Under the pieces are notes generated by a model. It saw only the letters and a list, made by a program, of their open reading frames with translations, did not search any database and was not told where the DNA came from. Both the position numbers and the translations under genes were made by a program. From Isoetes taiwanensis (Eukaryota; Streptophyta; Lycopodiopsida; Isoetales; Isoetaceae), in assembly GCA_021234155.1 (NCBI GenBank), contig JAJEKV010000030.1:4818050-4882049 (forward strand): a stretch of DNA of 64,000 nucleotides, in the 5' to 3' direction. Below are positions 1 through 11,890 of the stretch, in pieces (within the stretch, counting starts at the first letter, position 1; each line of letters starts with the position of its first letter).

Positions 1-625
1 AGCGAGAGGAAAGATAGCATACCTTTGCATTTGCGGGGTCCATGGCCGACCATAAAATCATTTAATCACCTTAGAGTAGGAACCATTAAGGAGATGGCCT
101 AAAATCTTCCTGAAATCTAAGAAATGAATTGTTATGTGAAATATTTCTAGGATTACGCAATATTCTCATATATAGGCAGTCGAAGCATATTATTTTCTCA
201 ATTGAAAAAGTAGTAGTGGGATCTAGGTCCCAGTTTGTTTTAAGTGGCTAAATGTTGGTCGCCGAAAACTAAGAGTCATAAGCCGCCACACCCGAGGGGT
301 CAGCATTCTCAAAAGGTTAGAACCCATAGTGTAAGTTATGAAGTGCACATATATATCTTATTTGCCAGCAGGATGTGACACAAGCAGGGGAGAATATGGA
401 GATTATGTCAGCACATTAGGTGGTTGTACAATGGTCGTGAATGACAAAATACCACCTTCCAAAGGTACATGAAGGTGTGATAAGACTCCTAACGACACCC
501 ATTTCTGGCGCATAGAAGACCACGACTTTAGTGTATCCAAATTTGGCTAGGTATTTTCGAAACTTTCATACACCATGACTGACTAAATGGCGATGCTGAA
601 ACAACCAATTTATATATATTTATAT
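1..625. repeat. Direct repeat R, left copy, flanking RT element copy 1
   Basis: This stretch matches about 6873-7500 in the same orientation. Shared landmarks in the same order include 'gttatgtgaaatatttctag', 'agaacccatagtgtaag' and 'acaaaataccaccttcc'. Both copies end in the same AT-rich tract (tttatatatatttatatg). The copies differ by many small indels, so the duplication is old or the bases are noisy. The repeat brackets a minus-strand reverse-transcriptase relic, like the terminal direct repeats (pseudo-LTRs) of Penelope-like elements. It may extend left of the window. No coding capacity was seen. Confidence 0.75.
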
Positions 626-3600
626 GTATATATACTTTCACCTCCTTAAGCGGATAGTAGGGTCTTTGGTTTCGTCCTTACGCCCAATTCTTTCATTTTA
701 TTAGCACTACATAAGTACTAGGTAGGCGGGGTTACTAGCGGTGCTGCTAGGACCCCTACTACCCATATAAATACAAAATCTTAAAAATGATGCGATATTC
801 CTCCGAGGAAATCTAAAAGCTAGAATTAAGATGGCCGAAAATAATTAGAGTATGTACACGTAGTGCACCGGTAGCAAAAGCCTTAGCGAGGGTCCCCAGC
901 ATTGAAGTTAGGCCGGGGAAAGTCTTGTTTGAGAACCTTCTCTACATTCTTAAAGATAGTTCTCTTGTCAAAGCCGGATTCATCCGCGAAACAATCCATA
1001 ATTTTGAATAGGTCTTTTTAGCTAGCCTTCAATTTCTTGTGAACATAAAGAAATTTGGGCATAACTTGACAAACCACCTTCTTGGCGAAAGTCGCGATTA
1101 CGCATTTGTCGACCATCCGCGTATTTCTTGGCGACAAAGGCCAAAGTCTCTCTTTATCATATTTGGAGGTTACAAACACACCTATAGCGGCGTTCCAAGA
1201 TATGAATCTTCATCTTGAGGAAACAAGCGGAGTCATCCCCAACACCTTTACTTTGTAACACCACGATGAAATCTTTTGTCTCATTCTTAATTTCAATAAA
1301 GTTAAGGTCATAAATCCAAGGTCTTTTTGCTTATCCAAGAACTCAAGAGGATTCCTGGTGCAAGTATTAGATCATCCATATATCTAAGAACTATTAAATC
1401 ACGGCAATATCACGAGGTATCGCCCTTTCCTTGCAGGTCTTAGGATGAAATTTAACTCATTCAAGCTAAATACAAATTGCACCAATTTGGTGAAGATGAG
1501 AAACCCATCGGTATCTTAGCATTGTTGTTTCAGTGCTGCCATTATTGCATAACCAGCAGGTTTTCTAATAACCATTCATTGCTGTTAAATGAGGGTTAAT
1601 TACGGTCATTTAACATTGAGGTTGCTTATCACGTGATCCCATTTGTAGTCAAACTCAAGACTAGTATTACCCCGCCCGGGGTTTTAATCCATAATTTGTT
1701 ATTCTTGTAGGCTGACTAATGCCGGTAAATTAATGACATCCCTCGCTGGCACGGCACTATCGATCTCACCATCTGAGGTATACATTCATAACATTTTGTC
1801 ACATCGCGACAAACAAGCTAAAGATCACCCGAGGAAGATTAAAGGGCGGCGTCGTAAGCCGAATTGATCATCAATTTGGATAGGTTTTCCCACAAAAGAT
1901 TTGAAACTTCTTACAAAGGGTCCTAAGACCTCGGGCGAGATATCGAATACTTTTAAAGGCAAAGCGTTATCAAGCTAGCAATATGCTCGAGAAAAAATTG
2001 AATTATTATTGCATTTTGTTGATCAATGAAAGCTATTTTTATGGGCTTTGTAGATGCGAATGCGGTAGTGGTAAAGGTAGGCCGCGAGGAGTAGAGGTGC
2101 TAGGATTTATGTCACGGTTAATGGCGAGATTTCAATAACGTGAATAACCACGACGCTCCATGCGAATGTCCTTCTGACTTTCGGAGGACATAAAAATCCG
2201 GGCTGGCGGTCGTTCAAACTAAAGTGTAGCTAATTGTGGCACATGGCTTCGAGGTTGTTCTTCAACTGTCAAGCGCCAGCTATGTAAGGTACAACCACCA
2301 TTTTGTTTTTAACTGCTATTAGGTCTTCCATAAATCAGTAGTGTTTGATTTTACCTTCTGTCGAGTGAAGGTACTCTTTCATCATGCCATAAGCCATTTT
2401 ACAAGGCGTCCATATATTTGTATCTGCCTCATCGATGGGTTTTGTATAAACCATGAAGAGAATGAAAAAAGATCTCAAAACTTTTTCCTGGCTGTCTTCA
2501 TACACTCATTTATATTGAGAGTCGATGGGGTATATAGTTTAACCGCTTTCGTAAAAGCGTCAATTCATTATGATGTTTATATCATATCGGTCCTCTGAAT
2601 CTGATTGGGTATATCAGCAAAGATGAAAGGTTTGTATCGTGATCCATTAACTTAGGAATTATTTCCACCCAATCGAGTCTTTGTCTAGTGCCTTTGTTCG
2701 CTTCCTCCTCCACAAAGAGAGGTACTACTTTTCTAATGAGTCGCGGATGGCATCCATTAAGTCTAGATGTATAGACAAGATGGATAAAGTGATCTTCTTT
2801 TCTTATTACTCACTCCAAGATCCCTATCCGGTTATTAACATCTTTATGGCTATACCATCTAGTGGGCCTCTCTACAAATTCTGTTTAATGGAAGATCTAC
2901 AGATAGAAAGGGAATATATGTAAGCTTGAGACATTTTTTTCCCTAACATTAACAAATGGTGTTGTATTTGAATCTGCATGGGTCACTTTTATGGGAGCTC
3001 AAATCGGGTCTGGAGTGCATTACAATGGTAGTATTATCCTCCTTCATAAAACAGCGTTTGTTTATGAATCCAGTGTAGCCACCGTTTAGGAATGAGGATG
3101 GTGTAAGCAAAAAGGCGTGTGAAGTAAAGGCGGTGACTATTAGCGTTATATACAAAACAAGTCCATGTGCAAAAGTCCAGCGTATTTAAGCGTCTTTGAG
3201 AAAACAAAATTGAGAGCAGAGCGATGGGGAACTTGCTTGGAAACTTCCATTCGGTGGAGTCCGCAGTTGTATGTGTGAGGAAACATCTTACGCCCATCAT
3301 TTTGCTTTTGTGACGGACAAATTCTCCACAGTGTTGATAGGTCCTGGAATAAACCGTGCTTGGAATGTTGAGCGTGCCTATATTTTTTTTAGAGCCTCAG
3401 CGATCTTTTCTAGTTCTTCTTCCATGAGCATTTACCCCGATTTGTTATTAGCATCTTGTCATGTTGTTGGATGAAAAAAGTGTATGCATTTACTCTTATT
3501 CTTTGTTTTGGGAGGTCTCCCACTTTCCGGATTCCCTTAGTTACAAAATTATGCGGATCAATCATCATTTCGTAGCTACAACCAATTGTAAAGAAATTTT

Positions 3601-4765
3601 TGCCATGCACTTTTCAGCGTATGTCTGCTTTTCGGATTCATTGCCGTCGGTGGCCATTTGGTGACCGCATGCCTAAATTTTGAGTAGGCCACATGGGCGA
3701 AACGGCATTGGTGGAAACATATTCAATGCTGCCGAGAAAGAGGCGTGTAGGCAGTCCTTTTTAGGTGTTTGAGTTGTGAGGGATACGCACCAAATGCCTT
3801 GGGTAAACCATCAATGATATTTTCATTGCATTTATTATTGAGGGCATGTCACCGAGCACGCGAAATATGGGCTAAAAGACCTCCATATTTTTTCAGTTAT
3901 AATCTGCTGGGCCACGACCGGTACCATATGGTTTTGATTAATGTGATTTCCATTGGGGCATGTGCACTCTTTCTCAAATGCCCTCATGTCAAGGGGCGTC
4001 AATTTTTGGTCTTGTCCCAGTATACCGACCTTATCGGTTTTTATAGAGTTCATAATAGTGTATCGTTGATAACCGATACATGAACTTCCAAGAAGTTTCG
4101 AGAAATAGGTGCGAGTCCCTAAGTTGCGCTGCCGAGACTTGGTCATATTCTTCGTAATGCTTCACGGTATGTGATAAGCATGGGGAAAAAGCTGGTGAGT
4201 GAATCAAGTGTGTCCTCCACGTGCCGCAGCGTTGTTGACTGATTCACTTTGTGTGAAATTTTGCATAGCTGCGCTGCGGTTCTCTATCTTTTTCTTTCTC
4301 TTGGGATTAGGTCCATGGCCTTCCTTCTTGAAAGGCAATTTGTTTCAGGATAGGGCCTTCGAGGGGTATTTGTCCGCTTTTTGAAAGGTATTTCTTTAGC
4401 TTTACCTTTTTGTCTTTATTGCTTTTTATTTGCTTTTGTTGGAATTGTAACACTCCTTCATTCACCCGCCTTCTATTTTTCCAAAAAGTTAACTGCACGG
4501 AATTGCATATCCAATTGTGGTGCCGCTTTCCGAAGTATGTCTTACATTCTTATGTGACATCTTCAATATTTTCAAGTGAAATTTACCGGGGGCTTTTCAT
4601 CTTGAGGGGCAAGTATTCCCGACCATTTCTAAAATTTTGAATCAGATTTGACTTGGTGATCTTCGCGGTCAGGTGATGCTCTTCGGTAATATTAATGATT
4701 TTGCTATGCATGCCTCATGATTAAAGGCTGATAAAAATAACTGTTTGAACAGCATTGGCGCGGCG
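626..4765 (-). pseudogene. Decayed reverse-transcriptase element, copy 1 (Penelope-like, tentative)
   Basis: This is a collinear, eroded relative of the element at about 47960-52030. Matching landmarks are the 3' end (640-760 against 47990-48120, shared 'gctgctaggacc'), the catalytic RYMDDL codons on the minus strand at 1385-1368 (against 48718-48701), the palm region 1430-1560 (against 48770-48900), 'actctttcatcatgcca' at 2371 (against 49710), a segment encoding KIWRS..PYF near 3860-3900, and the 5' end at 4708 ('cctcatgattaa', against 51973). No frame stays open for more than about 100 codons, so it is dead. Only the polymerase motif is still readable; no endonuclease domain was seen. Confidence 0.75.
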
Positions 4766-6050
4766 CCGGTTGTTGACCCAAGTTTCCTAAGTTAAGTCAA
4801 CAGCTTCATTAGTTGATTCGTGATGGCATTTAAATCCCATTTTAGCCATGCGTAAAATGGTTACATGTGTTTTACATCTTGTTCGGTGTGATTGAAAATT
4901 TAAAAACATGTCGCCATATGTTGACAATCATATTTAAAGCGTGTTAACAAACTCTCATATGCCTAGTGCATACGCCGGGGCCATTAGAATTAAGCATGGT
5001 AAAGCGAAAGGCATATCACGTCACCGACGAAACCGAAGTTTGATGCTAATGATTACTGGATCCTAAATCACTTGGCTTTTACTCAAACATTAAACCCTCG
5101 TTAGTGCTTTGAGCCCAAATTAGCACTTTTGAATTGCCGGGCTATACCATCGATGCTGAGTTCTACATCTTGTTTGTGTATTACAAACTGAATGCTCTTG
5201 TTTTCAGTGGCGGGTCGTTACGAATCTACCTTCTTTATACCCTAGACTCCCTCGCGAGAAGAAAGTTATGATCATAACTTCAAACAAAACTCTATAGCCA
5301 AGAAAGATTAGATCATGGCATAATGGGAATATAAAACCTAGGATAAACGTGCAACCTCAGCCGGTGTGAAGAAGTTACTCATAACCAAACATGCTCGCTC
5401 CAAAGGTTATGAATGGAATCCTAATCGAGAACAAAGAGTAAAAGCCATTGGGCATTTTAAATGTCATTTTGCCCATATTTTAGTTGCTGTCTGAGAAGGG
5501 CACACTTTAAGGCGGACATCTATCAAGGGGCAAAGCTAAACAATAAATTATAACCAGCGCCTAAAGATGTGCATAAAATACAGCTTTGCCCATTATTGGG
5601 TCCATGTGATTTGCATTAGGCCAAAAGTACTATTGTGTACGTTTTATGCGGTTCCTGTTTTGAGAAAAACTTTGAGTCAGACCTTAATGATATGCAAATA
5701 TCACATTGAAATTATTGCAAAGCCATTAGCGTATAAACCCGAAAAGGTTTTCTGATTTGAGCAAATATCATACGTATCCTATTATGTCAAGTTCCCATTG
5801 TTTTGAATCTGAATTTTCATCGAACTTATATATTCTAAAATTTAAGAGCGTCATCAAAAAAGGTAGATCTTTCCACAATTGATTCATCTATCAACAAGCA
5901 GAGAGAAATCGAGAGGAGAAAAACATGTCTTGCATGTGCCATGTCGGCGAGAAAGGTCGGATGTAACCTATAGAAGCGAAATATTTCCAAAATATATCGC
6001 CAATTGGTAATTTTTTTGAAGCATTGAACTCAGTCCAACAAATATAGTGT
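4766..6050. other. Non-coding stretch between RT copy 1 and its right repeat
   Basis: AT-rich DNA without a convincing gene, RNA or repeat match elsewhere in the window. The few short open frames have no recognisable motifs. It probably belongs to the interior of the element bracketed by the R repeats, but no part could be matched to copy 2. Confidence 0.4.
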
Positions 6051-6872
6051 AGCAATGATTCAAAAAGCGGTACCATTTTCCACATCCACAAAAAGGTGGG
6101 TTAGACATGTTACACGCAATCAACCATTCAAAGTTAGCCTACATGGGTGGCGAGAAAGGAGGATTAGCGGTGAAAGCAAAGAAAAACCTGTTTCATCCTT
6201 TCCTTTTGGTGTGAGAAAAGAAATCATAAGCGGGAAACCATAAATGTAAATGGAGTTTTTATTGGTACGTTTTTGCCCACGGCCGCCCTATGTACTTAAA
6301 AGGAAATTTTTCTGTTTAATCTTATTTACTATTTAACTTTCAGAAACTCAAGAGCTAAGGCCTAAAAGTCTTAGCATTATAAGCGAGCGATAAACCATTT
6401 CCAGCTCTTCTAGTTTAGTTGCTAACGGCGTTTAGATGTAGCTTATAGGCTTATCTGGATATTAAGAAAAGCAGAATCGCGGAATGGATAGAAAATATCA
6501 CCATTGACTCTAAATTATAGACAATAGGCCGGAACCTCATCAAAGGCAGCCCGATGCAGTTGAGTCAAATCTTGACATTTCCACCGATTAATAGCGATCT
6601 CCGAGTTCTCGCGGGCGATTGTGGAGATATGCATGTTTTCAGCCCTCATAGCTCTTTGCTCTAGCTACCGGCCCGGCGAATGACATTGCTAGCATCAAAT
6701 TCTTGTTTCTACTACTAGGGGTACTTCGTTTGCTCAAAGTCTTTTCCTTCTCTCTTTGTTCTTGGCTCCGGGAGGGGCGACCCATTCTCGTTTGAGTCTG
6801 CCATCTTCTCACAAAGAAGCCGGAAGCTTCTCGATGCGCCTAGGTTTAGCGGGGTAATACGAGAAATTCACA
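6051..6872. other. Element-interior segment shared with 45955-46110
   Basis: About 6070-6240 matches 45960-46110: both contain 'tccacaaaaaggtg' or 'tccacaaaaggtg', then 'gttacacgca/gttacccgca', 'ttagcct/ttagcctt', and further on a 'tatcc..tttgt' stretch. In copy 1 this segment lies to the right of the RT relic; in copy 2 it lies to the left. The remainder to 6872 has no recognisable content. Confidence 0.4.
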
Positions 6873-7500
6873 AAGCGAGGAAAGATAACGCCACCTTGCA
6901 TTGCCGGGTCCAGCGACCAACCATAAATGGTATTCCCAATCTATGGGGCGGAACCATTAAAAGGAGATAGCCCTAAATCTTCCACGAAATCTAAAATGGT
7001 GTTATGTGAAATATTTCTAGGGATTACTGCCAATATTCTCATGCTCCCTTGGTAGTCGAGGCGTATTATTTTCTAGTGAAAAATGAGTGGAGTCTAGGTC
7101 TGAAGTTTGTTTAAGTGGCTAAATGTTGGTCCTTAGAAAACTAAGAGTCATAAACCATACCACCAAGGGGTCAATAATTCTCAAGGTTAGAACCCATAGT
7201 GTAAGTTATGAAGTTGCTTTTATTATGACATCTTATTTATGACGGATATGTGACACAAGCAGCGAGGAGGAATATGGAGATTATGTCAACACAATGAGTG
7301 AGAGGTTGTACAATGGGGAATAAAGTAGATGACAAAATACCACCTTCCAAAGGTACATACGGTGTGATAAGACTACAACGACACCCATTTCTATTTTATA
7401 GAACCACGGCTTTAGTGTATCAAATTTGGCTAGGTATTTTGAAGCTTTCATACATGACCATTTAAATGAAGCAGTCACGAAGCTTGACCAATTTTATATA
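6873..7500. repeat. Direct repeat R, right copy
   Basis: Same-orientation duplicate of 1-625, starting at 'aaagcgaggaaagata' and ending in the AT tract shared with the left copy. Beyond it the sequence changes abruptly into (TA)n and the tRNA-like repeat family. With the left copy it frames about 6.2 kb containing RT copy 1. Confidence 0.75.
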
Positions 7501-8820
7501 TATTTATATGTATATATATATATATATATATCGATCTATATATGTTCTTATGTTTGTCGTATCGGAATGGTCGGATTCGAGATCGACTGACTCCGTGGTT
7601 GGGGCGTATCCTCACGGCGGATGGCACGGGAGTTTACATATAATAATATGTGCAGCGGTCCTCTGATCCAGATTGTCCCGATCTTGGCGTCGATTCGAAT
7701 CAACGACTCACATGGCTTGGGGACACATCCTACGGTCCCACGTGGCTTTGGGAATTATATGTAATAGATCACCACGGCTCATATTGCTTTTATATGATGA
7801 GATCTTGATGGTTGATGAGTTTAAAGATCTAAAGGCTCATATTGAATGCTGGATTCCTTAGAGGAAAGGCTTTTTAAAATTTTTTATGTTATTGGGGTGA
7901 TTAGAGACCTGAAGTTCTCAACCCCCAAACCCCCTCTAATACTGGGCTTGAGCATTAATTCTATGAAAAATTATGTTTCAAATATACTTAAAGAGGTAAT
8001 GTTTTAATTAAGATAAAATAGACTATAATATTCTAGGATGTTTGGAAACTTTCAAAATGTTCGAGAAAGTTCCTAAAATGTTCTGAAATTTTAAGTGTAG
8101 GGAATCGAGGAAAGAATTAAAGGGAATATAAGGAAATCTCATAAGTTGTAAGAGAATCTGGAGAAAATATACAAGTCTAACGGAATCTCTTAAAATCTAA
8201 TTGAATCTAAAGGGAATCTTCATAATATCACAAGGGAATGTAAAAAATCTTGATGAAATCTTAGAGTTTTTAAGATTTTACAAAAACAGCGACAATAGAA
8301 TGTTCACAAGTATTTCATAATAAAGGTGTACAATATAAATCTTGAAAAAAAAAAAATATTCACAAGGTAGCTCAAAGGCAAGCTTTAGTCTAAAATAGAA
8401 AATGTTTTAAAAATGTTACCTGAATCAAAACAGATTTATTTTAGAAGGGTTTTAAATGCTCATGGGTTTTAAGATTTTTGCAAAAGAGCGACAATAGAAT
8501 GTTCTAAAATGTTTCATAATAAAGGTGTATAATATAAATCTTGAAAAAAAAATATTCTAGATGCCAAGGTAAGCCTTGGTCAAAATAGAAATGTTTAAGT
8601 GTTCATAGATCCAAAATAAGATAATTTTAAGAAGGTTTTAAATGCTCATGGGTAAACACCTCAATCAAAATAGAAAATTCTAAGAGAATCTAGGAGAATC
8701 GAAAGTCTCGGTAGAATGGATTGGTTATCTAAGAGCACTATAAGACTACATCGTAAGAACATGCTAAAAAGCGGAACAATGCGCCATAGGGCGTATTAAT
8801 TTTCTTGTATATATATATAT
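7490..8820 (-). repeat. Family S unit 1 (tRNA-like, TA-flanked)
   Basis: Begins and ends in (TA)n tracts (7497-7531 and 8807-8830). In order it holds a GC-rich block with repeated gccgt-ggatc type words (7560-7760), the tRNA-like segment on the minus strand (7912-7965, degenerate), a TTCTAGAA-rich segment, GAATCT words, and two copies of a 'gtacaatataaatcttgaaa' block (8328 and 8526). It ends with 'acaatgcgcca'. The ORFs in the GC-rich block are by-products of the repeat. Function unknown. Confidence 0.7.
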
Positions 8821-9838
8821 ATATATATATGTCGTTATCCGGTGACTCCCGCGTGGCTTTGGGGCGTATCCTCGGCGAATGGCTTCAGGAGTTTACATAT
8901 AATATGTGTACCCTTGATCCTACAGTGCGAATTGATCGATCGACCGTCGGTCGAAGATCCAGAGCGGCTCCGTTCTTTTAGATATATCCTACATGATCCT
9001 GAGTCAGTTGATCATAATCCTTGGTCAAAGGTCCTAAACCATTTGCGTATGGGGCCTTGGTATTTTCAACAACTTTTTAGGAAAGGCTTTTAAAATTTTT
9101 TATGTTATGGGAAATTGAACCACAGTCATTAACCCACCTAACCCCCATTCTAACCACTAGATAGCATTAATTACATGAATAATTTATGTTTCAAATATAC
9201 TTAAGGGTAATGTCCTAATTGAATGAAATGAGATATAACATTCTAGTAAGGGAAATGGGGAAATGCTTTCGAAGTTCTAGAGATGTTTGAAAGTTTCAGA
9301 ATGTTCGGAAGTTCTGGGAATGTTCTAGAAATTTCTAGAATGTAAGGGAATCAGGGAGGGTAAAAGGGGAATCTAAAATCTCATGCATTGTAAAGAAGTC
9401 TAGGAAGATATTTACAAGTCTAAGGGAATCTCTTAAAATCTAGTTGAATCTAAGAAAATCTTGATGAAGTCTTAGAAGAGTTTTTAAGATTTTTCTGCGA
9501 GAGGAAACCACAATAGAATGTTCTAAAATGATGTTTCATAATAAAAAGGTGTACAATATAAATCTTGAAAAAAAAAATGGTCTAGATGCCGAGGGGTAAA
9601 GCTTCGGTCTAAAATAGAAAGTGTTTTAGAAATGTTACCTGAGATCAAAACCGTTATTTTTGGAAGGTTCTAAATGCTCATGGGTAAAAGCACCTCTAAG
9701 AGAATCTAGGGGAATATTCATGAATGCTAAATATAGTATGAATGTTGAAAGAATATAGAGGAATCACAAGAAGAATCTCGGTAGAATCGTTGGTTACCTA
9801 AAACTGCGACAATGCGTAGTGGGGGCGTGTTCTGGCAT
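8821..9838 (-). repeat. Family S unit 2 with tRNA-like segment
   Basis: Same orientation and order as unit 1 but shorter. The tRNA-like part reads on the minus strand from about 9170 to 9107: A box CTAGTGGTTAG, then a GGTTCAA-type B box. Downstream it carries a perfect five-unit heat-shock element at 9318-9340. Confidence 0.7.
9318..9340. promoter_or_regulatory. Perfect five-pentamer heat-shock element
   Basis: GAA at 9318, TTC at 9323, GAA at 9328, TTC at 9333 and GAA at 9338 alternate at exact 5-bp spacing. This matches the heat-shock-factor consensus of inverted nGAAn units, for which three units normally suffice. It lies within a repeat unit, not upstream of a recognised gene, so regulatory activity is inference. 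Confidence 0.6.
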
Positions 9839-10680
9839 TGTTCCAATTTTAGCATGTTCTTATATTACTTACCCAATTCTACTGGATTCCCTTACATTCT
9901 AGAAGTTTCTAGGACATTCTAGAACTTTTCTGGAATTTATTTTAGAGCTTTCAAAACATCCTAGAATATTATAGTCTATTTTATGTTAATTAGAATATTA
10001 CCCTTAAGTATGTTTTGAAACATAAATTATTCATAGAATTAATACTTGGTCTAGTGGTTAGAGTGGGGGTTTTGAGACAGTTGGTCCCCAATAACATAAA
10101 AACTAAAGCCTTTCCTTAAGGAGCGAGCATTCAATATGAGCCTTAGGATCTTAGACTTGATCAACGATCAAGATCTCACCATATAAAAAGCAATATGAGC
10201 CATAGGATCTGTGCATATAATTCCCAAAGCCCGTGGACGTGGGATGTGTCCCAAACCGTGGTAGTGGGATCTCGGGCCAGGCGGTCGGGATCCGAGATCC
10301 GAAATGCGGACGTGGGGCTGTGTTCCCAAGCGCGTGGACATGGGATGTGTCCCCAAGCCGTAGAGCCGTCGAATCTAGGCCGACGGTGGGATCCGAATCA
10401 ATCTGTGGACCGTAGGACCGCGGTACACACATATTATATGTAAACTCCCCAGGCCATCTGGGCCGTAGGATACGTCCCAAACCCGTGAGCCGTCGGATCA
10501 CCGAATAAACTGATGGATAGCGTCGCCTATAGAAGGCTATATAAATATGTAGACATAAATGAGCCATACGGGCGTGGGATGCGTCCCAAACCCGTGAGCG
10601 TCCGGATCACCGAATAGGCGATTAGGATAAAGCGCCCGGCGAAACATAAGAATATATAGAGTAGACAAGAAAATTAATCG
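9839..10680 (+). repeat. Family S unit 3, inverted relative to units 1-2
   Basis: Orientation flips at about 9838. The 'acattctagaac' block, then the tRNA-like segment on the plus strand (10047-10090, A box TTGGTCTAGTGGTTAG) and the GC-rich block (10130-10620) follow. The GC-rich block is a ladder of gagccgt-ggatc words at roughly 60-70 bp spacing. Two near-identical stretches ending 'gtcccaaacccgtgagc' (10475 and 10585) show a local duplication. ORFs of 60-138 codons here are repeat artefacts. Confidence 0.65.
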
Positions 10681-11890
10681 TCCTCTGACGCATTGTTCGG
10701 TTGCAGCATGTTTTTACGATGTAAGGCCCTATAGTGCTCTAGATAACCAAGCGATTCTCTTGAGATTCTCTTGGATTCTCCTAGATTCTCTTAAATTTTC
10801 TATTTTGATTGAGGTGCTTACCATGAGCATTTAAAACCTTCTAAAATTATCTATTTTGGATCTATGCAACATTTTAAAACATTTTCTATTTTTTGAACTA
10901 AAGAGCTTTTGAGGCATCTAGAATATTTTTCAAGATTTATATTGTACACCTTTATTATGAAACATTTTAGAACATTCTATTGTAAAGCTCTTTCTTGAAA
11001 TCTTAAAACCATGAGCATTTAAAACCTTCCACAAAATAATCTATTTTTGGATGCATTGCAACATTTTTAAAACATTTTCTATTTTTTTAGACTAAAAGCT
11101 TGCCTTGAGCATCTAAGTGTTTTTCAAGATTTATATTGTACACCTTTATTATAAAACATTTAGAACGATACATTGTGGCGTTTTGCAAAATCTTAAAAAA
11201 CTCCTAAGATTTCATCAAGATTTTTTACATTCTCTTAGATATTATGAAGATTCCCTTAGATTCAATTAGATTTTAAGAATTCCGTTAGACTTGTATATTT
11301 TCTAGATTCTCTTACAACTTATGAGATTTCCTTATATTCCCTTTAATTCTTACGGATTCCCTTACATTCTATTTCTAGAACATTTTAGAGCTTTAGGAAC
11401 ATTTTTGAAAGTTTCTAAAACATCCTAGAATATTATAGTCTATTTTATCTTAATTAAAAACATTACCCTTAAGTATATTTGAAACATAAATTTTTTATAG
11501 AATTAATGCTTGGTCTAGTGGTTAGAGTGGGGGGTTTGGGGGTTGAGGACCCGGTTCCCGAATCACCCCAATAACATAAAATTTTAAAAGCACTTTCCTT
11601 GAGGCGAGCATTCAATATGAGCCTTAGGATCTTAAACTTCGATCAACGATCAAGATCTCATCATATAAAAGCAATATGAGCCGTGGGATCTATTACATAT
11701 AATTCCCAAAGCCCGTGGGCCGGTAGGATGTGTCCCCAAGCCATGGTAGTGGGATCTGGGCCAAGCGGCCAAGATCCGAATCAATCTGGACGTAGGACAG
11801 CGGTACACATATTATATGTAAGCTTTCGAGCCATCACGGGCGTAGAGATCGATCCCAAATCCCGTGAGCCGTCGGGATCACCGAGCGGGC
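10681..11890 (+). repeat. Family S unit 4 with tRNA-like segment
   Basis: Starts at 'attgttcggttgcagcatg', contains two copies of the 'caagatttatattgtaca' block (10930 and 11127), then AGATTC words, then the tRNA-like segment 11510-11570 with A box TTGGTCTAGTGGTTAG and a recognisable B-box region, then the GC-rich block. Same order as unit 7. Confidence 0.65.

Noticed and set aside
10151-10567. 138-codon and overlapping frames in the GC-rich block (also 14059-14484, 15562-15932, 17313-17564)
   Set aside because: They are translations of the gagccgt-ggatc repeat ladder; equivalent positions in sister units are frame-shifted and not conserved.
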